The position numbers were made by a program, and so were the translations under genes. DNA of 64,000 bases, from assembly GCF_003597395.2 (NCBI RefSeq), contig NC_133790.1, positions 21,644,967 through 21,708,966 on the forward strand. The letters are read 5' to 3'. Shown in pieces: positions 48,834 through 60,366 of the stretch; the first letter of the stretch is position 1, and every line of letters starts with the position of its first letter. The notes below the pieces were generated by a model. It saw only the letters and a list, made by a program, of their open reading frames with translations, did not search any database and was not told the DNA's origin. The stretch is from Chelonoidis abingdonii (lineage: Eukaryota; Chordata; Testudines; Testudinidae).

Positions 48834-49204
48834 CTGCTCAGTGCTGTGCTTGTACGGTAGGGGAATGAGTTCAGTACAGAAGCAAACATATAGCAAAGAG
48901 CACAATAGGGATCTCTCCCCTTCTCTCACATCCACACACAAAAAAGGATTTCTTCATAGCAGTCAAAATAACACCAAGTGAGCAAACAGCCTCCACATCA
49001 GCCCTCCACTGCTGCAAGAGGGTGTGTCAAACAAGGGACATGTCAGTCTTCCTGCCCAGCTATCATAGATACTGGGATTGTCAGCACATGCTGAGAGGTA
49101 CACACTTCATCTTTTCAGAGTACTAGTAAAGTGCACCTGGCACAGTCTTTCAGGTCCACACTATGGCATCCTGCTGTGGCCAACCAGGATTCCTGAGTCT
49201 TCTC
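48834..49204. other. Non-coding stretch
   Basis: Nothing recognisable. Confidence 0.5.
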
Positions 49205-49207
49205 TTA

Positions 49208-50409
49208 GGGTACGTCTACACTGCACGATTATTTCGAATTAGCTTAAACCGATATTACAAAACAGATCTAATAAAATCGGTTTAGCGCGTCCACAGTGGG
49301 ATCACGAAATCGATTGTTTGCGTCCATGGTCCAAAGCTACCATCGATTTCAGGAGCGGTGCACTGTGGGTAGCTGTTCCTCAGCTATCCCATAGTTCCCA
49401 CTTCCGTGTTGAGAGCACAGTGCCTGATGGGGCAGAAAACATTGCCCCGGGTGGTGCTGGGTACAGCCTCACCCCTCCCTTTGTGAAGGCAGCAGACAAC
49501 CCTTTGGCACCTTTTTCCCGGAGTGCATTGAGCAAACGCCATAGCACAGCAATCATGGACCCTGAGATCACAAACGGTATCCTGACCGTTGTCAACACCT
49601 CGCGTACTCTCTGCCAGCAGCATTCAGTACACAGAGGGTGACATTTACAGTACTCAAGGAATTATTTATTTTACTTCTCTTTCACGTGCTGGGGGGGGGG
49701 AAGAGACTGACGAGCTGTTCCGTGAACCACGCAAGACACCGTGTATTAAGCTACAGACATTGGGCGCTCAGCCAAGAATGCAAATAGTTTTCAGAGACTG
49801 CTGTGGAGACTGGTAGCTGTAGTCCTCATTACCCCCTCCCTCCCTCCATGAGCATCCGTTTGAGTCTCTGGCTTCCCGTTACGGTTGTCACGCACCGCTG
49901 TGTATCCTGGAGTTTATTTTTCAAACGCTTTGGCATTTCCTGTTCTTTAACGGAGCTCTGATAAAACAGATTTGTCTCACCATACAGCGATCAGATCTAG
50001 TATCTCCCGTAAGGTTCAATGCAGGAGCTACTTTTGCATTTGAACTGCATCGCCACCCGTGCTGATCAGAGCTGGACACGTGAAAGCAGGAAATGTCATT
50101 CTAAAGGTCTCGGGGCTTTTCCTGTTTACCGGCACTCTGCATCCGAGTTCGGATTGCGGACCAGAGCGGTCAGTGGTGCACTGTGGGATACCTCTAGGAG
50201 GCCAATAATGTCGATTTCCGGCCACACGAACCCTAATCCGAGTTATCACTATCGAATTTAGCGCTACTCCTCTCGTCTGGGAGGAGTTCCGAAATCGATT
50301 TAAGGAGCCGTTTAACTCGATATTAATGACGACGTCATGTGAACGGGTACAGCGTTAAATCGGTATATCGGCCATTAAACCGATTTAAAGTCGCAGTGTA
50401 GACCTGGCC
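49208..50409 (-). mobile_element. Internally deleted PIF/Harbinger element, complete with TTA duplication
   Basis: TTA flanks it at 49205-49207 and 50410-50412. Ends GGGTACGTCTACACTGC and, reverse-complemented, GGCCAGGTCTACACTGC, followed inward by TTAAACCGATAT and TTTAAATCGGTTTAATGG. The right 450 bp, read on the minus strand, match collinearly the first part of the element at 62065 (shared blocks include CGGATTAGGGTT, ATTGGCCTCC, ATCCCACAGTG and CAGGAAAAGCCCC). The minus strand holds a broken remnant of the Myb/SANT-like ORF (AAATGCCAAAGCGTTTGAAA region, about 49950). The plus strand opens a different short frame at 49554 (MDPEITNGILTVVNTSRTL). It is non-autonomous. Confidence 0.9.
49554..49641 (+). 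pseudogene. N-terminal remnant of a second Harbinger ORF (inferred)
   Basis: A frame beginning MDPEITNGILTVVNTSRTLC runs from 49554 to a stop near 49641. It points inward from the left end of the element, opposite to the Myb/SANT-like remnant. Autonomous Harbinger elements carry two genes, a DDE nuclease and a Myb/SANT-like DNA-binding partner. This short piece may be the start of the other gene, cut off by the internal deletion. I cannot identify it by motif, since no DDE residue lies in so short a stretch. Confidence 0.35.
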
Positions 50410-50412
50410 TTA

Positions 50413-51875
50413 GTGTCCCAGCTCTCTTTTGCAATCCAGTCAAGACAGGATTTGGCCTTTATTGTATGTAATACCACCTATTGATAGGACCGGGGCACTT
50501 TCCAGTATTAAGCTGCAATACACAGACATGCAAAGCCTAAAAATAATTTTCTTTGTTGTATTTATTTCTCCATCTTTATCTGTATTATTTAAATGTAATT
50601 TAGAGCACTTAATTTCCATGTTGGAGTGTAATCCTTTTCCCACTAAAATCAGTGTTAAACAGCAATTTACAATAAGCGATCAAAGCCTTATTTTTTAAAA
50701 GGATAGGACAACTTTTAATGTCAACATTTTCATTTTCTATTTCCAGTCAAAAACAAACATTTGCACAGAATTTAATATGTTGTCAGTTAATGTAAGAGTT
50801 AATTGTTTTAACTTTGTAATATCTTCCTAAACTCATGTGGATATTCTTGTAAGCAAAGCAGCACTTATCCTTGACCAAAATCTTTTAATAACATTGTTTA
50901 ATAACAGTTTAATCATAACTTTAAATTATGTTATTTTAAAAATACCCCCGCTACCTCTCACTAAAAAAACCCCAGGACTCCAAAGTGTTTAATTAGAATT
51001 TAAAAATCCCACAGGAGTCTTAACTAGAAATTTAATGTTTGTTTCGCTTATTGGGAAGAAAAAAAAAAGTCTGATACTAGATCCAAATTAAATTAAAAGT
51101 AGTTACATTACTAAAACAAACAAAAGTAGTTTCATTCTTTTAAACTCTTTTAGTAAAATAAATGTTATGTCAGCCTTAAAACCTTAAACACATCTTTAAC
51201 CTGATGCAATTTGAAATGGGTAATATATTGAATTTGTGATATACTTTTTTGTTGTTCAGGACTTTTCTTCCCAGTGTAACTATTTTATTTAATTTATCCA
51301 GTTTTGAGAGAACTTAATGCTGAGCATCAATCTCTAATACAATAAATGAACATGTAACTTAGAAGATAGGTTTGTTAATTACAAAATTAGGTCCCATTCC
51401 TGTAATGAACATTGCATAGGCAGTATCAGGGCCTTTGTGGGAGAAAGAAACATAGTAGATGTAATATCTAGATTTCGTAAAGTATCTGACAGTAAAAAAT
51501 TACAAAGATTAAAGAGTAAAAGCAGGCAATGTATTAAATCTCACTGATAAAATATTTACAATGTAGAATTTTCATTTGTCTTAAATTTTCCAAGAAACTA
51601 GGTAATTTTTAAAAAGTCTTAAAATGTTTAAGAGTATGAAAACATAGCACACGTGACATGGGTAACTTAGTCATTTTCAGACATACAATGCAAAAGTCAG
51701 AATTGTCAAGTACATTACACTATCCTGTCCTTGAAATCTAAATCCATTAAAAATGCCATGTAGTTCCTCAAACCTAAAAGGTAATAGTTATATTTCAACA
51801 AAAAAATTTGTTTCAGGATGCATGTGGTTTTTTTGGTCATTTATAATTTTCCTCTTGATTTATAGCAATGTTTCC
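50413..51875. other. Non-coding AT-rich stretch
   Basis: Nothing recognisable. CAATGTTTCCCAACCTTTT at 51866-51884 may be the end of an old hAT element. Confidence 0.45.
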
Positions 51876-51959
51876 CAACCTTTTAGATACCAGAGACTGT
51901 CTTGCTGCCTTCCTAAATTTTGTCAGGGAAATCTCAGGGACTGATTTATAGCACCCTTG

Positions 51960-52219
51960 CTGTCAGACTGAAGCTGCTCTCATGAATGAAATGACCAGTG
52001 TATTTTTCAGTAGCATAACCAGTTATTCCACATTTTGTAGCTGTACATTTGATTTTTCCTTCCTAAGTTAGGTACTTTCCACTTGTCTTCACTGAATTTC
52101 ATCTTGTTAATTTCAGACCAATTCTCCAATTTGTCAAGGTCCTTTTGAATTCTAATCCTGTCCTCCAAAGTGCTTGCAACCCTGCCCAGCTTCGTGTCAT
52201 CCACAAATATTATAAGCAT
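51960..52219 (-). pseudogene. CR1 LINE reverse-transcriptase fragment (minus strand)
   Basis: The minus-strand frame reads FVDDTKLGRV (a YADD-type motif with V at the second position), LEDRIRIQKDLDKLENWS, INKMKFSEDKWKV and then decays. It is a CR1 palm/thumb fragment cut on both sides. Confidence 0.85.
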
Positions 52220-52223
52220 AATA

Positions 52224-52486
52224 ATGGGCTTAATCTGCAGTAAGGGAGATTTAAGTTAAATACCAGGAATAACTTTCTAACTATACAGATAATTAAGAAC
52301 TGGAATCATCTTCCAAGGAAGGTTGTGGAATCCTCATCACTGGAGATTTTTAACAACAGATTAGATAAATATCTGTCAAGGATGGTCTAGAGATACTTGA
52401 TCCTGCCTCAGCACAGTGGGTTGGACTAGATGACATCTCGAGGTCCCTTCCAGCCCTACATTTGTATGATTCTATGAATTTAAATC
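52224..52486 (+). mobile_element. CR1 LINE 3' end (plus strand)
   Basis: RFKLNTRNNFLTIQIIKNWN, HLPRKVVESSSLEIFNNRLD and a stop after SRMV mark the ORF2 end. The 3' UTR TGGACTAGATGACATCTCG and GGTCCCTTCC ends in TGATTCTATGAATT. It abuts a minus-strand CR1 fragment head to head. Confidence 0.9.
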
Positions 52487-53129
52487 AAAAGGCACCGTTA
52501 GGAAGAACATGAAGGAGTTAAAAAAGTGGCCAGAGATTAGAGACCTCTGGGTAAACAACTTCAAGGGAGTTAAGAGAACAATGGCTGGGCCATTTCTTGG
52601 GAAGATACTATTTCTAGGTACCAGCCAAAAGTTGGCAGTTGGTTTGCCAAGATCAAAAGGACATTAAACAGTTAAAAAATCTCTCTCAATGGAGGGAGGG
52701 TGGAAGGTTCAGTCATCAGGGGGTTGTTCACAGAGAGCAGATACACACAGGCCCCATTGGATGGGTTGAGATAGCAAGGTTTACTTTAGTCTTGAGGGAA
52801 ATTATAAGCTGTAGGTAAACCCAGGTGTGTAGGCCTTTTGGTTTTTTTTAACACTTTTCTCTGATTGTTATGTCCCTTTGGATGAAAGAACAATGAGTGT
52901 TTTGAAGAAGCTGTTCTGCATCACTTCAATCTGCTGCTGATCACAGGCTTCCTGAGGGAAATTTCTTGGAGGTGCCAAGTAAAGTTGGGTCTATTGAATT
53001 ATCATGGCTGGTAAACAAGGTTGCCATCAAGACAACCAGTCTAAGAGTGGTTGAACTGAGCGGTCTACTCTTGAGAGAACAGAAGGAAGCAAAGATTGTG
53101 AGAGGAATGTACTTGACGGGAACTACAGT
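52487..53129. other. Non-coding stretch
   Basis: Nothing recognisable; mixed composition. Confidence 0.45.
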
Positions 53130-53271
53130 CAGCACTGGCCCTAGGCACCAGCAAAGCAAGCACCTCCTTGGAGCAGCCCATTTCCAGGGGCAGCATGGGA
53201 GCTGAGGACCAACAGGGGGCTCTGGGAGCTGTAGTTCCTTGGTTAGCTCCCTGCCTGTAGAGCCAGCCCTG
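53130..53271. mobile_element. Probable hAT MITE, duplication not found
   Basis: CAGCACTGGCCCTAGGCACC and the reverse-complemented right end CAGGGCTGGCTCTACAGGC are matching hAT-style ends, but the flanking octamers (ACTACAGT and GAGCAGGG) differ. The ends may be misplaced or the copy decayed. Confidence 0.5.
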
Positions 53272-53389
53272 GAGCAGGGAAAGAACTACATTTCCCAGCA
53301 TTCCATTGCCCACTATCAATAGGAAAGGAAGAGGGGGACCTCATGCAGCCGCATGCTGTGAGTGGAAAGTTGCACTGTGAATGGCAGGG

Positions 53390-54060
53390 AGACCATATTT
53401 TAACATTCAAAAAACAGGACACTCCAGGGGTAGGGAAGCCCCACCCTGCCACCATCCACTCCCTCCACTGTCCCGCACAGAAACCCCAACCCATCCAACT
53501 CCCCCCCGCACTCCTTGTCCCCTGATCACCCCCTCCTGGGATCCCTGCCCCTAACTGCCCCCCAGGACCCCACCCCCTATCTAAGCCGCTGCTGGGCCCT
53601 GCCCTGATTCCTCCTCTGGGACCCTGCCCATACTGCCCCAGGGACCCCACCCCCTAGTCTAAGCCCGCTGTCTCCTCTTGCCTCCTCTGAGGGACCCCTG
53701 CCTAACTTGCCCCCAGGACCCACCCCCCTCTATGCCCTCTACCTGCCCTAACCCCAACTTCTCCAGAACCCCTACCCCCCTGCAAATCGGACTTCCATTG
53801 CCTACTCCAACCGCTGCCTGTCCCTGACTGCCCCCCCAAACCTCTGACCATCAACCCCCTGCTCCCTGTCCTTGACTGCCCCCCCTGGAACCCCTACCCC
53901 TCTCCAACCCCCAACTTCTTACGTGCCACTCAGACCACATGTCGGCTCCGCGCAGCTCCAGACACGCTGCTGCATACATGCTGTTGGCTCCCACGCAGAG
54001 CCCCCAGCCCTCCCCATACAAACACCAGCACCTGCCTTCCGGATATTTGACACCTCTCAA
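53390..54060. repeat. C-rich interspersed repeat, class uncertain
   Basis: Opens with ACCATATTTTAACATTC and AAAACAGGACACTCCAGG. It runs as irregular CCCCTAACTGCCCCC-type phrases and closes with CAGCACCTGCCTTCCGG. This looks like a recurring reptile DNA repeat. The long frames follow the composition. Confidence 0.5.
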
Positions 54061-54540
54061 TTCAAGGATCCTTCAAGCTCAGTTTGGGCAGCTGTTACTT
54101 ATTCTCCAAATCAAATAACTGATCCACTGTAAATTGCTGTAGAAAACAGTAGGTCAATAAGAATTTGAGCAGAAATGAGTTCCAGGTGGTTATTAGGAAC
54201 TCGAATGCTATTTTCAACAGACAATTGCTTTTTTTTGTTTGTTTGTTTGTTTAAAGGAAGATAGTGATATTCCATTGCGGCAAATTCGCCCATAGAAAGA
54301 AAGATGGAAACCAAAAAATAATAAAGGCACCTCTTTTCCTTTATTATAATGGAGTCTAGTATCAGAAGAACTCTACTGTCTTATAATATTTCATCCAGAT
54401 ATCTCCTCAATCACACAAGCGGAAAATTGTTCCATGTTTACCGCAGCTCTGTAACCACATGGAACAATCCTGTCTGTGTCTCTGTGCACATCCAGAATTT
54501 CCTGCTGAATGACCCACCATGGGAGTGAGTTACCAATGAC
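54061..54540. other. Non-coding stretch
   Basis: TTTG-repeat tract near 54231-54253. Nothing else recognisable. Confidence 0.45.
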
Positions 54541-54742
54541 CAGGGCTGCGGCGGAAAGGAGAGGGCCAGGTGGGGAGGGAGAGCCAGCGGCTGGGGGCGG
54601 CAGGGGAGGGGGGAGAGCCCAGGGCTGAGGCAGCAGGGGGTGTCGGGGGGGGGGGTAAGTTAGGGGGGAGAGCCCAGGGCTGGGACAGGGGGCAGCCAAA
54701 ATTTTTTTTGCTTGGGGCGACAAAAACCTAGAGCCGGCCCTG
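54541..54742. mobile_element. hAT-type end, G-rich body
   Basis: The right end, reverse-complemented, is CAGGGCCGGCTCTAGG followed by TTTTTGTCGCCCC, a hAT-style terminus. CAGGGCTGCGG at 54541 could be the left end. The outer octamers CCAATGAC and ACTGCAGT do not match, so the insertion is not confirmed as intact. Confidence 0.6.
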
Positions 54743-56889
54743 ACTGCAGTGGGACCAAAAGGTACTGCTCTCCCTGTAACTGAAAACAGTATTATCACAG
54801 TTCCCTGCATACCTTTCTCTTTCTCACTTCCTTCAAAACTTATTTAGCCATAATACAAGTTGAATAATTTTTAAATTCTTCTAATTTAAGAGTGGTTTTG
54901 GATCAATATCTATCACCAAAGTTCTCTTAAAAATGTTAGCAACTGGCAGCCAAAATATTTTCAGAATAAACCACTTGTTAATGTGTAGTTAAACTGTTGA
55001 AAAATAGCATAATTTCTACTCAGCACCTGAAACAGTTGCTAGGTGTTTCATGGAAAGAATTACATAGCAGCAAAATAACACAAAAACCTACAAAGATTAA
55101 AAGTATTGTTGTTCTAAAAATATTTTGGTTTTGTGCAAGATAATAAAATCTATTTAGTATTTTAAGTGGACAGTGAATTATCAACATTATTTCTACCAGT
55201 CTGATCTTTGTAGGCTTGGTTCACTGTCATGCTGTGGTCTTTTGAGGGTGTTTTGGGTGCACCCAGTTTCTGTGGTGTTTGGAAAGCATTGCAACATTAT
55301 ATGTAGAGCATCTAGGTCCACTTCCAAACAAGAACAGAATAGAGAGACAGAAAGTCTTTGAAAAATGAATGTTCTAGGATGTAGTAAATCCTTTAGGAGG
55401 CAGGTTGTGTAATAGTGAGCTACATGTAATAAAAAAGCATTTGTGAGACTGCTTTCAGAATCAATTATTATGAGTATGCACTGGATCTTTCAGTTTCTTG
55501 TAAGCAGAAAAGATTCTTGGTGAAGGCTGGAAGGGAGGAATATAATTACTATAAAGGCTTCTGTTTTAGTCTGAATCAGTATTTTTCAGTAAAACACTGG
55601 ATGAAAGGAGTTTCTCATCAAAACCTTTATTCAAAAGATTATCATCACCAAAACCACCACTGAGCAACCATAACAACTACATTCCACTGAAACTATGGAT
55701 TGTCAGCAACAAGGGAGAGACGCAAGAGTATAGGGGACAGAAATCTCTTGGCAGCTGTCTTACAGCAGTGAAACTTACTCTTGAACACATTAGAATGTCC
55801 ATGGATCTTATTACCTTCATCACAAAATCCAAAACTAATTTATTTGATTTAGCTTTGCCACAATGAATAAATTATTTTTTAAAAATTATGTAGCGAAGGA
55901 GGGGGGAAATAACATACTTCAAATGTTTTTAAATGTGTATGGTGCTCAGATATCACAGTGGTTAGCATAGTTTAAAAAATTTTGATTATCTCATTATAAT
56001 GGTCCAGTAAAACAGTGTTAGAAATCCACCTCAGCAATGAAATCCTGACCCCACTGAAGTCAATAGCAAAATTTCTATTGATTTCAGTGGGCTAGAATTT
56101 CACTCCAGATCTGTATCTTCACTCTTGTTTGGCCAGTCCTGGAATGCCTAGTAGAGTATCTCTGCATAAGGCATCATCTCATTACTACTGTTTGGCTCAT
56201 CTACCTTTGATAGTGATTAGAATCCATCTCTTCCAAATCTCATAGTCCTGATGTTATAGGTAAGAGATTAACTCAGCGCCACAGTTATTAAAACAATTTT
56301 CCTGAGTGAGACTGCCTTTCATGATTTTTTATGCGCATAACTAGTCTGTGTCTGACATGATTTCTTAGGTGTGTTCTGCTTGTTTTTCTTGATGAGTCTT
56401 TATCTTAGATTCATCCATCCATCCCCTATGACAGTAGAGTTCTTCTGATAACAGACTCTATTTTTGGTACCATAATATGGTGATATGTCTCAAATGACAG
56501 TGAAATGAGGTTTTTAACAATATGCATGATGTCTTGAACTTTCATGCTGAATAAATGCATAATGATTAATGATAAAGAGAATTAGAAAAAATAGTAAATT
56601 AAACTGAATTTTATAGCTCTCATTAAGTGAAATAATCCTTAAAAGATTTTCTTAAGGTTATACCATTTTTTTCTTTAAAAAATGTCATGCAGAAGTCCAT
56701 AACAGGGCTGCTATAGTAAGTTATTGAGTGGCTTTTTACTGTTAATCTGTTTTAAAGAAGCAAATTAGTTCAGTTTTTAGCTATAAGCTCTATTTAGCTA
56801 CAAATCAAGCAATACAGAGGGATCGGGCGGTACAGAGAGCTCACAATAGAAAAGTCCCTAAAGGCACCATTTTACAACCCCATTTTGTG
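54743..56889. other. Non-coding AT-rich stretch
   Basis: A small palindromic patch at 56035-56110 (CCACTGAAGTCAATAG against CTATTGATTTCAGTGG) is an ancient-repeat style element. Nothing else seen. Confidence 0.5.
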
Positions 56890-57240
56890 TTAAAGCAGTA
56901 AAGAATCCTGTGGCACCTTATAGACTAACAGACGTTTTGGAGCATGAGCTTTCGTGGGTGAATACCCACTTCGTCAGATGCATTTCATGTTGTGTTGTTC
57001 CTTCTGGATAGATGGGTAGAGGTGGGAGAAGGGTGTGGGGGAAGTGGAACAGGATGGCTGACAATTCACACAGCTCTGCTAACTGAAGGCAACATCTGTT
57101 CTCCTTAAACAGTGAACAAGCAAATTGATTTGGCCTTTGCTGTATAAGATGTATTATCCCTGTTCTATATTTCGTCAGAGACCAGTTACTATGATAAAGT
57201 ATCTCTGTCATCCAGAACTTCTTATTAGATAAGAGCAGCA
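56890..57240 (-). mobile_element. Retroelement tail, probably Penelope-like, with hammerhead-like motif
   Basis: On the minus strand, TGCATCTGACGAAGTGGG, CACGAAAGCTCATGCTCC and TCTATAAGGTGCCACAGG occur in the order of a very common reptile retroelement tail. The region upstream is collinear with what I recall of the same element. The Penelope assignment is from memory and unproven. Confidence 0.55.
56941..56977 (-). ncRNA. Hammerhead-ribozyme-like core
   Basis: Minus strand: CUGACGA (56977-56971), one extra A, stem GUGGGU/ACCCAC of 6 bp with loop AUUC (56969-56954), GAAA (56953-56950), then a 2-bp GC/GC stem with loop UCAU (56949-56942) and U at 56941. The order CUGANGA, stem, GAAA, short stem, U matches the hammerhead core. 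Deviations are the extra A after CUGACGA and a stem I that does not pair well in this copy. Activity is not implied. Confidence 0.4.
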
Positions 57241-57959
57241 ATATCAGGGAGAAAAGGCTACTTATAGCTGGACAAACACTTGTGATTTCAGTATGAGTTT
57301 AGCCTGAAGTTTCTCATGTTGTCCAGTTCATATGAATTTGTAAACCACCAAAGGAGCTCTTATTTGAATGAATGAGAGATTTTTCTTAAATTCTGTTCAC
57401 AAATGCTAGGAGCATCCAAAGCAATTATGTGATGATGTAGTAGATGATATAGAAGACATTAGTGAAACCTGATCTGATTATTTTCCCAATTGGAAAAGTG
57501 GAATATCAATTATAAAGGGGTATAATCTTTGCAGGATAGATATTAAGGAAGTAGGATGTTGGAGATGATTGATACTTATTTCAAATATATTTATAATGCC
57601 AGAGAGCTATAATCCATCACCAAAGAGTGTGATAGTAAAATTCTTTTTATAAGGTTACAAAGAATGAAAAAGAAGAAACAGTAATGGTAATCTTGTACAG
57701 ATTACCAAAACTGAAGGAGAGCAAGAATGACAAATGACCAAATTGGAACCACAAGGACCAAATTACTTTGATATCTTTTGACTAATAAATACAAATACGT
57801 ATTATCACATTAGCTCCTCAGTTACACAGACACAGAAATTAACTTTGTGAATCAGAACGTAAAAGCTCCAAACTAAAAGTTACCAATAATTTACTTTTTA
57901 ATGAAGGATTATGTCAGATTAATAAGGAAGATAAAACCAAACACAATTAACTACTTCCC
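57241..57959. other. Non-coding AT-rich stretch
   Basis: Nothing recognisable. Confidence 0.5.
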
Positions 57960-58083
57960 CCCTGGCTCACTGGAAAACTGGTGCCTGTATCTCCAACCCT
58001 GGAATTGGTGCCTATACAAGGAGCTGCATATTAACTTCTGAAGAGCCACATGTGGCTCCAGAGCCACAGGCTGACCATCCCTG
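57960..58083. mobile_element. hAT-type element end
   Basis: AGCCACATGTGGCTCCAGAG and CTGACCATCCCTG form, in reverse, a CAGGGATGGTCAGCC-type hAT terminus, with the palindromic GAGCCACATGTGGCTC inside. The other end is not found. It joins directly to CR1 sequence. Confidence 0.6.
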
Positions 58084-58091
58084 CTCCAAGA

Positions 58092-59500
58092 GGTAGCTAT
58101 CCTTGCCGATCCACCACTTCTTTCATTCCCTGTAGGCTTTGGGCTTTCTCTTAATAACTTGTTTGAGATGCTTGTTCATCTAGTTGGGTCTGCAACCATT
58201 CTCTATTAATTTTTTCCCCTTGCTTGGGATGCAGGCTCCAGATAGTTTCTACACCTTTGACTTAAAGTAATTCCAATCCTTGAGTTCTGCAGCCCAGTCA
58301 ACTTCCCCAATTAATTCCCTTATTTTTTTTAAGTTTGCTCTTTTGAAAACAAGGATCCTAGTTGCAGATCTATTTTTGTTTATCTCTTCATTTAGTTTAA
58401 ACTGAATTAACTCATTATAACTCCCACCAAGGTTCTCCTCTACAACCAGGTCTTCTGTGAGGTCCTGCGACTTCCCAATACTAAATCTAAAATGGCATCA
58501 CCTCTTATTAGTTCATTGACTGTTAGGTGAAGAAATATGTCAGCTATCACATCCAGAAATATCTGGGCCTACCATTTTTAGTAGCACTTGTCCTCCAATC
58601 TATAGCTGATAAACAAAAAACTCCCGTAATCACACAATTCCCAATAGGATTTATTTAATTAAAAATATTAAAGATGTCTCTATCCATATCCAGATCAGAG
58701 CCTTGGCGGTCTGTAGCAGACCCCAAGCACTATTCCAGTACAGCCTCTTACCATTCTTCCCCAAAGTGATTTTGACCCAAACAGATTCAGTTTTATCTAT
58801 TCTATCACTTCTAATTTCTTTACAGTCTACCTCATCATTGATATGCAATGCTACTCCACCATCTTTGCCTTTATTTCTGACTTTTCTAAACAGCACATAT
58901 CCCTCAATACCTGTACTCCAGACATGACTACTATTCCACCATGTTTCCATTATCCCAATAATATCTGATTTCACTTCCTGCACCAGTAGTTCTAGTACCT
59001 GCATTTTGTCACCCAGGCTCCTTGCACTGGTGTTCAGACATCTTAGTTGTGTCTACTTGGCTTCTCCCAGATTCCTGCAAGATTAAATACAGTCATTTTG
59101 CTGACAGTGTTGTCTATCTGACTGTTACTATCATTAGTACTAGTGCTATCTTTTCTCTTGTTGTCCATTCTCCTACCCTCTGTTGTTTCTTTTCTCCATT
59201 GCTCTATTCTCTTTTATTTGGATTTACCCCCCACTCAATATTAGAATCTGGCATGGAGATTACATGAGCATCTCCCAACTGTGTCCCTCAAATTCCTAGT
59301 CTGAAGCTCTTTTAATCAGTGGTCCCAACCTTCATCCCAGAATTCTATTTTCCTCCCTACTCAGGTGAAGTCCATCCCATAAGAACAATCCTGTCTATGA
59401 ATGCCTCTCAGTGGTTGAACATCCCAAAGCGCTCCTCACAGCACCATTGCCTGAGTCATCATCTGTTGATCATCATAATCTTGTCTCACCTTCACCTCCC
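58092..59500 (-). pseudogene. CR1 LINE ORF2 endonuclease region (minus strand)
   Basis: The longest frame (59004-58651) reads SDIIGIMETWWNSSHVWS, GYVLFRKVRNKGKDGGVALH and ESVWVKI. This is the N-terminal APE-type endonuclease of CR1 ORF2, where the ETWW glutamate belongs to the active site. Further along, NRSATRILVFKRANLKKI and LKDWNYFKSKV (about 58400-58270) are the segment leading toward the RT. Stops and frameshifts break it. At the upstream side (59500-59300) the end of ORF1 is still readable. The RT half is missing: a hAT end replaces it at 58083. The enzyme would nick the target site, but this copy cannot. Confidence 0.85.
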
Positions 59501-59514
59501 TGTCAATAAGTAAT

Positions 59515-60360
59515 AGGTAAGGTAAAGGTTAATTTTCTTTTGCCTGTAAAGGTGAACAAAAGGAAACCAAACACTGATCCAGACGACCATCAGAGAACGG
59601 GATTTTTAAAAGGTCAGGGCGGGAAATTGTGGACTCGAGGTCAATTTTGTTTTCCCAGCTATGGAGGAACATCGTTTGTAACTTCCTATTTTCTTTCAAT
59701 TTTTTCTAGCCATAAGTGTGAGTACAAGGCACAAGGCAAATAGCTGTATATGCGTTGTGTTGTATTTACAAGTGTGTTGATGTGCTGGACTGGTTAAATT
59801 GGGCCTTTTTTTTAAAATTCTTTTTAATCAGACTGTCAGTCATATTTTCTTTATAAGCAAGACCTGTATTGATCTCTTAATGCGTAATTATTGTTTTGTT
59901 TTCTTTCTTTTATTAAAGCTTTTTTTAAAACCTGGTCTGAGGTTTTTGGGGTTTCTCCGGGAGGCTAACAGAAGAGGGGGGTGGAAAATCCTTTATTTAG
60001 CTTTACAGATTTGATGCATCGCGCTCAGGAAGAGGGTGATCTTCTCTTTGTTTGCCTTCAAGGAGTTATAGTACTTGCAATCGCCCAGGTCACAGGGGGA
60101 ATACAGGGAGGAGGACAGCGGGGGGATGCAGATAACGAAGGAGACACGGGGAGGAGTGCTTGTTTTCTGTGAGATAGGGAGCATCCCAGGGTTCTGGGTC
60201 GTATTGGGGGTCCCCCAGGGAAAGGTTGGGGTGACTCGGGGTAACTAGGAACCCTAAATAGTCCTAGTTGGTGGCAGCGAGATAAAATCCAAGCTGGTAG
60301 TGAGCTTGGGGGAGGTACAGTAAACACTCAGATGTTGAACTCTAAGTCCAGATTTGAGAC
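59515..60360 (+). mobile_element. LTR and leader of an LTR retroelement, inserted in CR1
   Basis: On the plus strand: a CTTTTGCCTGTAAAGGTGAAC start region, ATTAAAG polyadenylation-like signal near 59914, TTTAAAACCTGGTCTGAGG after it, and near 60268 TTGGTGGCAGCGAGATAA followed by GAGCTTGGGGGAGGTACAG. I recognise the order as a turtle LTR with a primer-binding-type junction and leader, but I cannot say which tRNA it would pair with. No gag or pol follows. Outer boundaries are approximate and no duplication was found. Confidence 0.55.
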
Positions 60361-60366
60361 AGACGT

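Noticed and set aside
53122..53292. ACTACAGT / ACTACATT as target duplication of the 53130 hAT-like element
   Set aside because: The second copy lies beyond the recognisable right end, so the match is probably chance.
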